A stretch of 64,000 nt of DNA from Roseateles subflavus. Lineage in GTDB: Bacteria > Pseudomonadota > Gammaproteobacteria > Burkholderiales > Burkholderiaceae_C. Position numbers and translations under genes: made by a program. The stretch's first letter is position 1. Every line of letters begins with the position of its first letter. The stretch is from the NCBI RefSeq assembly GCF_030285365.1, contig NZ_JASVDS010000002.1:992001-1056000 (forward strand). The letters are read 5' to 3'. The notes under the pieces are model-generated. The model saw only the letters and a program-made list of their open reading frames with translations. It did not search any database and was not told the origin of the DNA. Positions 18,550-25,701 of the stretch are shown here, piece after piece.

Positions 18550-20541
18550 ATGCCAAGGTCCCCAGGTTTCCAAGGTCCGCCCCTGTCCGTGTCCTCTACG
18601 CCCGCTTCCTCCGCCACCGCTGCCGCCGCAGCGCCGGCCGCGCCGTTGCGCCGCTTCGGCCGCTTCGAGCTGCGCGGCCTGCTCAGCAAGACGCCCCGCA
18701 GCCTGCTGTGGCTCGTCTTCGATCCCCGCAATGGCCAGGAGCTGCTGCTGGCCATGCCGCGCGAGAAGCCGGCCAGCCCCGAGGCGCTGGCCCAGTGGAA
18801 GCGCCTGGCGGACGGCGGCGCCCGCATCAACCACCCGCAGCTGGCCCATGTGGTCGAGCAGGGCGAGGTGGAGCTGTGGCCCTACCTCGCCTATGACCGC
18901 GCCCTGGGCGAGACCCTGGAGGAACGCCTGCGCCGCCAGCCGGCGCCGCTGCCGCTGGACGTGGCGGCCTGGGTCTGCCAGCTGCTCGAAGGCCTGGCCT
19001 ATGCCCACGAGGCCGGCCATGTGCACCGGGACCTCCAGCTGGCGCATGTGCTGATCAACGCGACGGACCAGGTCCGGCTGCTGGGCCTGGAGGTGGCGCA
19101 GGAGCCCGAGTCCTCGTCCCAGGACTTCAACACGCTCACGCGCAGCGCCACCCGCGAGGCGGCCGCGCAGGATGTGCTGGCCGTGGGGCTGATGCTGCAT
19201 CGGCTGCTCACGGGCAAGCCGGTGCTCGACCAGACGGACCTGCACCAGGCCATGGCCCTGATGCAGCCACAGGGCCGCGAGCTCGTGCGCCTTGGCTGGG
19301 AGACGCCGCATCCGATCCCCGACCCGCTGCGCGCCATCGCCAATCGTTCGACCGACCGCCAGGCGCGCCAGCGCTATCACCAGGCCCGCACCTTGCTGCG
19401 CGCGCTGGAGGGCTGGCGCACCGCGGCCGCGCATGACGCGGGCGGGCCCATCGCGCTGCTGATGGACAAGCTCCAGCGCTACGGCCACCTGCCGGCGAGC
19501 TCGGCGCGGCTGTCGCGCATCCTGGGCGCCGCGGGGCTGGAAGGCCAGCATGCCGCCGCGCTGTCCGGACTGGTGCTGGACGACATGGCCCTCGCGCTGG
19601 AACTGCTGCGCCGCGTCAACAACGCGCTCAAGCAGAGCGGCGCGGCCAACAGCGGCACGATGCTCAACATGCAGCGCGCCATCGCCATGATCGGCCTGAA
19701 CGGGCTGCAGGCGGCGGTGCGATCGCTCAAGCCCTGGCCGGGGCCGCTGTCCGAGCTGCAGGCCACCGTCATGCGCAGCCTGATGAGGCGGGTGCACCGG
19801 GCCGGCCTCATCGCGCAGAACCTGCGGCCGGCAGGCTTCGACCCCGAGGTGGTCTACCTCGTCTGCCTGCTGCAGAACCTCGGCCGGCTGCTGCTGCAGT
19901 ACCACTTCCCGGACGACGCCCAGCAGGTCCGCCAGCTGATGCTGCCGCCCGAGCCCACGGAAGAGACGCCGAATCCCGTCGGCATGGGCGAGCAGGCGGC
20001 GGCCTACGCCGTGCTGGGCTGCGACCTGGACGCCCTGGGCAGTGCCGTGGCCCGCTACTGGGGCCTGGACGAGGACGTGCAGCACATGATGCACCGGGCC
20101 TCGCCCGATGCGCCCGTGCGGCATGCGGGCCATGACACCGACGTCATCCGCCTCACCTGCAGTTTCGCCAACGAGCTGGTCGATGCCATGGTGCAGCCCG
20201 AGGGGCGCCGCAAGCATGCGCTCGAGATGGCCACGCGCCGCTACGCCCGCGTGCTGGGCCTCGGCCTGAGGGATGTGATGGATGCACTCAAGCCCGAGAC
20301 GGCGCGCAAGGAGGCGGCGGCCAGCCACAGCCCCGAGGCTGCGCGGGAGATCGGCTCGTCCAACCTGACCCTGACGGCGCACCTGGACATCCCGCCCATC
20401 GTGCCGTCGAATCCCGTCGGCTCGGCCGGGGCGCCGCAGGCGTCGGCGCTGCGCCAGCGCCTGGCCGGCGGCGCGGCGGACCCGGCCGGCTCGGCGGGCG
20501 GCTCCTTCTACGTGTCCGGCAAGCTGCCGGAGCGGCGCTGA
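18550..20541 (+). CDS. Pseudokinase-HDOD signalling protein
   Basis: The 663-aa protein joins a protein-kinase-like domain (about 35-290) to an HDOD domain (about 300-520). The kinase fold is recognisable (FGRFELRGLL, VHRDLQLAHVLINATDQVRL) but key residues are missing: no Gly-rich loop, Met in place of the VAIK lysine (ELLLAMP), His in place of the Asn after HRD, and LLGLE instead of DFG, so it should be catalytically dead. HDOD features include LSRILGAAGL, LLRRVNNAL and VYLVCLLQNLGRLLLQYHFPD split by loops. The C-terminus is disordered. The ATG at 18550 is chosen; GTG 18589 or TTG 18511 are possible. The next gene starts 1 nt after its stop and has a matching layout with an intact kinase. 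Confidence 0.82.
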   Translation: MPRSPGFQGPPLSVSSTPASSATAAAAAPAAPLRRFGRFELRGLLSKTPRSLLWLVFDPRNGQELLLAMPREKPASPEALAQWKRLADGGARINHPQLAHVVEQGEVELWPYLAYDRALGETLEERLRRQPAPLPLDVAAWVCQLLEGLAYAHEAGHVHRDLQLAHVLINATDQVRLLGLEVAQEPESSSQDFNTLTRSATREAAAQDVLAVGLMLHRLLTGKPVLDQTDLHQAMALMQPQGRELVRLGWETPHPIPDPLRAIANRSTDRQARQRYHQARTLLRALEGWRTAAAHDAGGPIALLMDKLQRYGHLPASSARLSRILGAAGLEGQHAAALSGLVLDDMALALELLRRVNNALKQSGAANSGTMLNMQRAIAMIGLNGLQAAVRSLKPWPGPLSELQATVMRSLMRRVHRAGLIAQNLRPAGFDPEVVYLVCLLQNLGRLLLQYHFPDDAQQVRQLMLPPEPTEETPNPVGMGEQAAAYAVLGCDLDALGSAVARYWGLDEDVQHMMHRASPDAPVRHAGHDTDVIRLTCSFANELVDAMVQPEGRRKHALEMATRRYARVLGLGLRDVMDALKPETARKEAAASHSPEAAREIGSSNLTLTAHLDIPPIVPSNPVGSAGAPQASALRQRLAGGAADPAGSAGGSFYVSGKLPERR

Positions 20542-20542
20542 C

Positions 20543-22957
20543 ATGGCCGCATCCCAGCCGCCCAGCCCACCGCCCCGGATCGGGCGTTTCCAGGTCCTGC
20601 GCGAGCTCGGGCGGGGCGCCCAGGCGACGGTCTGGCTGGCCCACGACCCGCGCCTGGACCGCGACGTCGCGCTGAAGGTGCTCGCGCCGGCAGCCGACCC
20701 GGCGCTGGTGGACGCCGGCCTGCACGAGGCCCGCGCCGTCGCCCGGCTGATGCACCCGCACATCGTGCCCGTCTTCGAGGCCGATCAGCAGGACGGCCAG
20801 GCCTACATGGTCTTCGAGTACGTGCCGGGCCTCACGCTCACCGAGAAGCTGCAGCGCAATCCGGTGATGAAGGCCCGCGAGGCCGTGGAGCTGATGCTCG
20901 GCGTGCTCGACGGCCTGATGGCGGCGCACGAGACCGGCGTCGTCCACCGTGACCTCAAGCCGAGCAACATCCTCGTCGACGCCAAGGGCCGCGGCCGGCT
21001 GCTGGACTTCGGCATCGCCGACTGGATGAGCGATCCCAACCACCGCCGCCGGGTGGTGGGCACCCCCGGTTACCTCTCGCCCGAGGCGGCGCAGGGCTTT
21101 GCGCCGGCACCGGCCATGGACGTCTTTGCCGTGGCCGTGATGCTCTGCGAGATGCTCAGCGGGCGCCGGCTCAATTACGACCCGGATCCCTGGCGGGCCG
21201 TGCGCCGCGTGGTCGACGAGGACCTGCAGATGCCCGACGGCCTCGACCGGGACGTCGACGACGCCCTGCGCGCCATCGTGCAGCGCGGCCTGGCCCGCGA
21301 CCCGGCCCTGCGCTGGCCCACCGCCCGGGCCCTGCACGACGCCCTGGCCGAGTGGCTGCATCCGCCCGTGATCAGCCAGGGCGGCCTTGCCGACAACGGC
21401 ACGCTGGACTTCCTGCTGCGGCGCATGCGCCACCGCTCGGACTTCCCGGCGATGTCGGAGTCCATGACCCGCATCCAGCGCATCACCTCCTCGGAGAACG
21501 AGAGCCTCAACAGCCTCTCCAACGAGATCCTCAAGGACGTGGCGCTGACCCACAAGCTGCTGCGCCTGGTCAACACGGTCCAGTACACGCACGCCGGCGG
21601 CGGCAGCATCAGCACGGTGTCCCGCGCGGCGGCGCTCATCGGTTTCGCGGGGATCCGCAACCTGGCGCTCTCGCTGATCCTGCTGGAGCGCATGGAGAAC
21701 AAGGCCCATGCGCGGGCGCTGCGCGAGGAATTCCTGCGCTCGCTGATGGCGGCGTCCCTGGCCCGCGAGCTGTGCCCCGCCGAGCGTGAGAGCGAGGAGG
21801 CCTTCCTCGTGGGCATGCTGCAGAACCTGGGGCGGCTGCTGACCGAGTTCTACTTCCCCGAGGAAGCGCAGCAGATCCAGCGCTTCGTGAGGCCCGAGCG
21901 CGGGCAGGGTGCCGCGGCGACGGCGCCGGTCAGCGAGGCGGCGGCCTCCCAGCAGGTGCTGGGGCTGAGCTTCGAGCAGCTAGGGCAGGGCGTCGCACGC
22001 CAGTGGGGCCTGCCCGACGCGCTGCAGCGCGGCATGAGCCGGCCCGAAGGCGACGCGCCGACCCGTCTGCTGGACGGCGGCACCGAGCGGCTGCGCTGGC
22101 TGGCACGCGCCGCGAACGACGTGACGGATGTGATCCTGCACAGCGAGCCCGCCGAGGCCCATGCCAAGGTTCGGCACATGGGCCAGCGCTACGCCCGGGC
22201 GCTGGGGCTCAGCCCCGAGCGCATGGACCAGGCGGCCGACCAGGCCCGGCAGCGGCTCTCCCAGCTCGCCGAGGCCATGGAGATCCGCCTGCCCAAGAGC
22301 TCGCAGGCCCAGCGCCTGCTGGCGCCGCTCGCGCCTTCTGCCGATGACGACAGCCTCTCGCCGCTCGAGCTGCAGGCCACCGCCATCTACGAGCCGACGC
22401 AGGTGATGGCCCACGAGTCCGCGGCGCGCCAGCCGGCCGCCGAGGTGCTCGCGGCCGGCATCCACGACGTCACCAACGTGATGGTGGAGAACTTCAAGCT
22501 CAACGAAGTGCTGCGGATGATTCTGGAGACCATCTACCGCGGGCTCGGCTTCCGCAGCGTGGTGTTCTGCCTGCGGGATCCACGCAGCAACGCGCTGACC
22601 GGGCGCTTCGGTCTCGGCGACGACGTGGAGCGCGTCGTGCCGCTGTTCCGCGTGCCGCTGCAGCTGGAGCCCGGCCAGGTGAGCGACCTGTTCACGGCGA
22701 TCTGCCTGAAGGGATCCGACACCCTCATCGCCGACGCCGCCCAACCCCGCATCGCCGAGCGCCTGCCGGGCTGGTTCAAGGGCACGATGCACGGCGACAG
22801 CTTTCTCATCCTGCCGCTGGTGATGAAGGGCAGCTGCTTCGCCATGATCTACGCCGACCGGGCGGGCCGGGGCACGCTGAACGTCGACGAGAAGGAGCTC
22901 TCGCTGCTGCGCACCTTGCGCAACCAGGCCGTGATGGCCTTCAAGCAGGCGGGCTGA
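20543..22957 (+). CDS. Serine/threonine protein kinase with HDOD and GAF domains
   Basis: The 804-aa protein has an intact Hanks-type kinase (about 12-270): LGRGAQATVW loop, catalytic Lys45 in VALKVL, HRDLKPSN (HRD 135-137), DFG (155-157) and GTPGYLSPE. A HDOD domain follows (about 285-520: DVALTHKLLRLVNTVQY, AAALIGFAGIRNLALSL, FLVGMLQNLGRLLTEFYFPE), and a C-terminal GAF domain (about 640-800: ILETIYRGLGFRSVVFCL, FLILPLVMKGSCFAMIYADR). There are no membrane segments, so it is cytoplasmic. It starts 1 nt after the pseudokinase stop and is surely co-transcribed. The target and the input to the GAF domain are unknown. Confidence 0.9.
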   Translation: MAASQPPSPPPRIGRFQVLRELGRGAQATVWLAHDPRLDRDVALKVLAPAADPALVDAGLHEARAVARLMHPHIVPVFEADQQDGQAYMVFEYVPGLTLTEKLQRNPVMKAREAVELMLGVLDGLMAAHETGVVHRDLKPSNILVDAKGRGRLLDFGIADWMSDPNHRRRVVGTPGYLSPEAAQGFAPAPAMDVFAVAVMLCEMLSGRRLNYDPDPWRAVRRVVDEDLQMPDGLDRDVDDALRAIVQRGLARDPALRWPTARALHDALAEWLHPPVISQGGLADNGTLDFLLRRMRHRSDFPAMSESMTRIQRITSSENESLNSLSNEILKDVALTHKLLRLVNTVQYTHAGGGSISTVSRAAALIGFAGIRNLALSLILLERMENKAHARALREEFLRSLMAASLARELCPAERESEEAFLVGMLQNLGRLLTEFYFPEEAQQIQRFVRPERGQGAAATAPVSEAAASQQVLGLSFEQLGQGVARQWGLPDALQRGMSRPEGDAPTRLLDGGTERLRWLARAANDVTDVILHSEPAEAHAKVRHMGQRYARALGLSPERMDQAADQARQRLSQLAEAMEIRLPKSSQAQRLLAPLAPSADDDSLSPLELQATAIYEPTQVMAHESAARQPAAEVLAAGIHDVTNVMVENFKLNEVLRMILETIYRGLGFRSVVFCLRDPRSNALTGRFGLGDDVERVVPLFRVPLQLEPGQVSDLFTAICLKGSDTLIADAAQPRIAERLPGWFKGTMHGDSFLILPLVMKGSCFAMIYADRAGRGTLNVDEKELSLLRTLRNQAVMAFKQAG

Positions 22958-23017
22958 GGCCGGCGCAGGGCGGCTGCCGGCACGGGGTCACGCGCCCTGC
23001 CGGCGTGCCGCAGGCAC

Positions 23018-23042
23018 AAAAAAACCCGGCCGGAGCCGGGTT
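23018..23042 (-). terminator. Terminator of the 4.5S RNA gene
   Basis: Stem AACCCGGC / GCCGGGTT (23023-23030, 23035-23042) with a 4-nt loop and a run of seven T on the minus strand. It also faces the end of the kinase gene on the plus strand, where the T-run is weak. Confidence 0.9.
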
Positions 23043-23088
23043 GCTTTGCGTGGCAGCTGCCGCAGCAGCGCTCACGGGTGTTGGGGTT

Positions 23089-23183
23089 GACGAGCCTTAC
23101 CCCCGGCACTGGTCACAACGGTTAGGGCTGCTTGGTTCCCCACCTGACCCGGTTGGCCGCGCTTCCATGCGAGGAGGCCCGTC
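23089..23183 (-). ncRNA. ffs: Signal recognition particle 4.5S RNA
   Basis: On the minus strand the segment carries the conserved SRP apical hairpin: GGGTCAGGTGGGGAACCA followed by AGCAGCCCTAACC, the bacterial GUCAGG ... AGCAGCC signature bound by Ffh. The ends pair: GACGGGCCT at the 5' end with AGGCTCGTC at the 3' end, which sets the mature RNA at about 95 nt. A TACAAT -10 box lies 7 nt upstream of the 5' end, and an intrinsic terminator ends the precursor about 45 nt past the 3' end. 4.5S RNA with Ffh targets membrane proteins to the inner membrane. Confidence 0.88.
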
Positions 23184-23190
23184 AGCGCCC

Positions 23191-23196
23191 ATTGTA
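23191..23196 (-). promoter_or_regulatory. -10 box of ffs
   Basis: TACAAT on the minus strand; 7 nt downstream is the predicted 5' end of the 4.5S RNA, exactly where transcription should begin. Confidence 0.6.
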
Positions 23197-23342
23197 TGCC
23201 ATTGCGGGAGGCCTTCCGGGAAAGCCGGGTGTCCAGGCGTCAGCCGGAACGACGTGCCGGGTGCGCAGGAATGCACGATGGCGCGCGACGCGCTGAGCCT
23301 GGGCGATCCGGCGGGGGCTTCCCAAACGGGCGGGAAGACCCG

Positions 23343-23348
23343 TAGAAT
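23343..23348 (+). promoter_or_regulatory. -10 box of the riboswitch transcript
   Basis: TAGAAT on the plus strand; predicted start near 23355, about 24 nt before the riboswitch aptamer. The -35 is not obvious. Confidence 0.5.
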
Positions 23349-23378
23349 CTGCTTCGTGCTGCGGCGTCTGTCGCGCAC

Positions 23379-23430
23379 ACCGCCGATTTACCAACTACTT
23401 GCGGGCGGTCAACAAGTACGGCTAAAGCGT
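23379..23430 (+). promoter_or_regulatory. SAM-II-like riboswitch aptamer
   Basis: P1 is ACCGCC (23379-23384) with GGCGGT (23404-23409), 6 bp. The loop begins directly with GATTT, as in SAM-II, and ends in TACTTG (23396-23401), which can pair with CAAGTA (23413-23418) past P1, giving the H-type pseudoknot. Exactly 11 nt after P1 comes GCTAAAG, the conserved SAM-II 3' element, with the same spacing as in the crystallised SAM-II RNA as I recall it. The architecture, not just short words, matches the family. SAM-II normally senses S-adenosylmethionine and turns off methionine synthesis genes; here the next gene is an unknown protein. Confidence 0.7.
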
Positions 23431-23435
23431 TGCGG

Positions 23436-23491
23436 CTCCGATGATGCCCCGGGCCGGCAAACGCCGGTGATGAGGGCACTCGGAGTTTTTT
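23436..23491 (+). terminator. Expression platform: terminator hairpin that also hides the ribosome site
   Basis: CTCCGA (23436-23441) pairs with TCGGAG (23480-23485) and TGCCC (23445-23449) with GGGCA (23474-23478); an inner hairpin CCGGC/GCCGG caps it (23454-23467). Six T follow (23486-23491). The GGAG in the 3' strand is the only ribosome site for the ATG at 23493, so the same stem could stop transcription and block translation. Confidence 0.65.
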
Positions 23492-23492
23492 C

Positions 23493-23954
23493 ATGCACGG
23501 TCTCGCCGATTTCGATCGCCTCCTCAGCGGCCACGCTGCCGCCTCGCGCCACTGGCTGCGCAGCGAGCGCACCCTGGCCCGCGCCTCCTCCCCGACTTCC
23601 CCGACACCGGCGACCCGCCTGCTGCGTGACCCGCAAGGCCAGGTCGTGGCCGAGTGGTCCGGCGCGCCCAGCCTCGCGGAGATCCTCGTGGCCGCCCACC
23701 GTCTCCAGCCGGGCGATTGGTGCGGCGCGCTCGCCGAGGAAGGGCAGGGCGCGGCGCGCCAGCCGGCGTGGCGCCTCGCGCTGTTCCGCGCCGACCGCCA
23801 CGGCCAGCCGCGTCTCGGGCGTGATACCGGTCCGCTGTGGATCAGCCCCGTCCTGAGCGCCCGCGCCGGCGAACGCCCGGCTGAACTGCTGCAGTCCCTG
23901 CGCCGTGCGGCGGTGCAGGCGCTGTGGGCGCAGGGCTGGCGACTGGCCGCCTGA
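23493..23954 (+). CDS. Unknown protein downstream of SAM-II-like riboswitch
   Basis: A 153-aa protein with no family I recognise. It has no signal peptide or membrane segment, a single Cys (GDWCGAL), and is Ala/Arg-rich. Segments that look folded include RLLRDPQGQVVAEWSG and AELLQSLRRAAVQALWAQGW. The ATG at 23493 follows GGAG by 7 nt. The 140-nt leader holds a SAM-II-like aptamer and a terminator-type stem, which is the main reason to take this gene as real and regulated. It converges on sirB with 4 nt between stop codons. A role linked to SAM or methionine is only an inference from the leader. Confidence 0.6.
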   Translation: MHGLADFDRLLSGHAAASRHWLRSERTLARASSPTSPTPATRLLRDPQGQVVAEWSGAPSLAEILVAAHRLQPGDWCGALAEEGQGAARQPAWRLALFRADRHGQPRLGRDTGPLWISPVLSARAGERPAELLQSLRRAAVQALWAQGWRLAA

Positions 23955-23958
23955 GCGC

Positions 23959-24339
23959 TCAGGCCAGGCCGAGGGTGGGCGAGCGGGTGATCGCGGCGCC
24001 CATCATGTAGGCCAGCAGCAGCAGCGACAGCAAATAGCCCAGCACGCGGAACTCGCCGCGGCCCATGGCCCAGTGGGCGCAGACCGTGTAGCCCACCAGC
24101 GCCAGCAGCTTGGCCGTGAGCCAGGTGTCGCGGGTGAGCGAGTAGCCGATGGAGCCCCAGAGGCTCAGGCCGCAGACCGTGAGCATGGTGTCCACGCCGA
24201 AGACCATGGAGCGCAGGCGCACGTCCATCGACCATTCCGCGCCGAACTGGAAGGCCAGCCCGCGCACGATGAACAGCCCCACGCTGCACCAGGCCAGCAG
24301 GCTGTGGATGAACACCAGCTGGCTGTAGAACCAGTCCAT
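23959..24339 (-). CDS. SirB family integral membrane protein
   Basis: The 126-aa protein consists of four hydrophobic segments (FIHSLLAWCSVGLFIVRGLA, then TVCGLSLWGSIGYSL, LTAKLLALVGYTVCAHWAMG, and LLSLLLLAYMMGAAIT) and resembles the SirB/YchQ family, small inner-membrane proteins of unknown molecular function. The start at 24339 (ATG, MDWFYSQLV) follows a GGAGA-type ribosome site. It is alone on its strand between the purM-like terminator and the convergent unknown gene. Confidence 0.8.
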   Translation of the reverse strand: MDWFYSQLVFIHSLLAWCSVGLFIVRGLAFQFGAEWSMDVRLRSMVFGVDTMLTVCGLSLWGSIGYSLTRDTWLTAKLLALVGYTVCAHWAMGRGEFRVLGYLLSLLLLAYMMGAAITRSPTLGLA

Positions 24340-24427
24340 CTTGCGCGGTCTCCTCTGTGCTCCCGTGGCGTGGAGCTTGTGCCGGCCGGCGCGTGGCTGT
24401 CAACCCGGGCTCCTCAGGATCCAGGCG

Positions 24428-24464
24428 TGAAAAAGCCTGCCGAGGCCAGGCCCGGGCAGGCTTT
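24428..24464 (-). terminator. Terminator of the PurM-family gene
   Basis: Stem AAAGCCTGCC (24432-24441) with GGGCAGGCTTT (24454-24464) and a T-run on the minus strand, 34 bp past the stop. Confidence 0.9.
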
Positions 24465-24497
24465 GTGCGGAACAGAGGGCGCCGCAGCGCGGGCCGG

Positions 24498-25622
24498 TCA
24501 GCGCAGCTGGAGGTCGTCGTCGCTGAAGCGGATGTTCAGGGGCTCGATCAGCAGCTGCTTCTCGCCCGCCTCGAGCTGGCCCGCCACCCAGGCGTCGATG
24601 CCGCAGGCCTTGGAGATCTCGACCACCTGGGCGGCCTGGTCGGCCGGCACGAAGATGGCGAAGCCCGCGCCCATGTTCAGCGTGGAGTAGGCCTCGCGGT
24701 CGTCCTGCTTGGCGTGCTCCTGCATGAACTTCAGCACCGGCGTGACCGGCGGCACCGTGTGGATGCGGTAGGTGAACTGCCCCGGATGGCGCAGCAGCTT
24801 GCGCCAGCCGTGGCCGGTGATGTTGGCGCAGTAGTGCGGGATGATGCCGGCCTTGTACAGGGCCTCGGTCACGGGCGAGTACAGGACCGTGGGGGCCAGC
24901 AGGGCCTCGCCGTAGCTCAGGCCGGGGCTGATCTCGGTGAGGTAGCCCTGGGGCAGACGCTCGACCAGCTTGCGGGCCAGGGACAGGCCGTTGGCATGGA
25001 TGCCGCTGGAGGCCAGCAGCACGATGGCGTCGCCGGCGCCGAGCTTGTCGCCCACGGACAGCCGCTCCTTGGGGTTGATCAGGCCGGTGCAGGAGGCGGC
25101 CAGGTCGATGCGGCCTTCCTCGACGATGCCGGCCAGCGCGGGCGTCTCGCCGCCGCCCCAGGCGACCTGGCAGGTGTCGCAGGCCTTCTTCCAGCCTTCG
25201 ACCAGGGCCTGGGCGCGCAGCTTGTCGCCGAACCAGTCGGAGCCACCGGCGGCCCAGTAGGCCTGCACCACCAGGGGCGTGGCGCCGACGGTGATCAGGT
25301 CGTTGATGGCCATGGCGATGGTGTCCTGGGCGATGCCGGCATAGAAACTCTTGCCGGTCAGCGTGGACATCTCATCGGCCACCAGGGTCTTGGTGCCCAG
25401 GCATTCGACGATGGACGCCAGGTAGAAGGGGCCCACGTCCACCACATAGGCCGACTCGCCGCGCGAGGCCTTGACCTCGGTGAAGCCATGGCCGCCCAGG
25501 TGGGCCGCCGTGGCCGCGGCGGCGCGCTGGGCGCTGATCTTCAGGGGGTCGATGAGGTCGTAGTTGACGCCGGCCTGTTCGTAGCTCAGCGTGTCGGGAG
25601 AGGAGGGGGCGTGCGTGCTCAT
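24498..25622 (-). CDS. Divergent PurM-family protein (AIR synthase-like)
   Basis: The 374-aa protein has the PurM/AIR-synthase fold signature: LSYEQAGVNYDLIDPLK near the N-terminus, ECLGTKTLVADEM, AINDLITVGATPLVVQAYW, WGGGETPALAGIV, and GDAIVLLASSGIHANGLSLAR. Typical PurM (phosphoribosylformylglycinamidine cyclo-ligase, fifth step of purine synthesis) has related but clearly different segments (for example a DAGVDIDAGD start and GGETAEMPGMY), so this is a distant relative and may be a second paralogue or an alternative AIR synthase. The ATG at 25622 lies 8 nt after a GATAAT box. It is divergent from dnaX, 79 bp between starts. Activity should be treated as probable, not proven. Confidence 0.75.
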   Translation of the reverse strand: MSTHAPSSPDTLSYEQAGVNYDLIDPLKISAQRAAAATAAHLGGHGFTEVKASRGESAYVVDVGPFYLASIVECLGTKTLVADEMSTLTGKSFYAGIAQDTIAMAINDLITVGATPLVVQAYWAAGGSDWFGDKLRAQALVEGWKKACDTCQVAWGGGETPALAGIVEEGRIDLAASCTGLINPKERLSVGDKLGAGDAIVLLASSGIHANGLSLARKLVERLPQGYLTEISPGLSYGEALLAPTVLYSPVTEALYKAGIIPHYCANITGHGWRKLLRHPGQFTYRIHTVPPVTPVLKFMQEHAKQDDREAYSTLNMGAGFAIFVPADQAAQVVEISKACGIDAWVAGQLEAGEKQLLIEPLNIRFSDDDLQLR

Positions 25623-25630
25623 GGGGCGCG

Positions 25631-25636
25631 ATTATC
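25631..25636 (-). promoter_or_regulatory. -10 box next to the purM-like start
   Basis: GATAAT on the minus strand, 8 nt before the ATG; predicted leaderless start. Confidence 0.5.
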
Positions 25637-25687
25637 GGTCATGGCCGGGACTTCCCCGAAGCGCCGGGCGAGGCGCCCGCCCGCCCG

Positions 25688-25693
25688 TAGAAT
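25688..25693 (+). promoter_or_regulatory. -10 box next to dnaX start
   Basis: TAGAAT, 8 nt before the dnaX ATG; the divergent purM-like box lies 51 bp away, so the two promoters share a very short control region. Confidence 0.5.
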
Positions 25694-25701
25694 CCGCCGC
25701 C

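Noticed and set aside
14155-20763. An open frame of about 2,200 codons on the minus strand, opposite hrpA and the first kinase gene
   Set aside because: It is antisense to genes with clear motifs, has low-complexity Gly/Ala/Gln/Arg/Leu composition and no family features. Long open antisense frames are expected from the codon bias of GC-rich genomes. The same applies to large antisense frames over rpoD, dnaG, the S46 gene and the histidine kinase.
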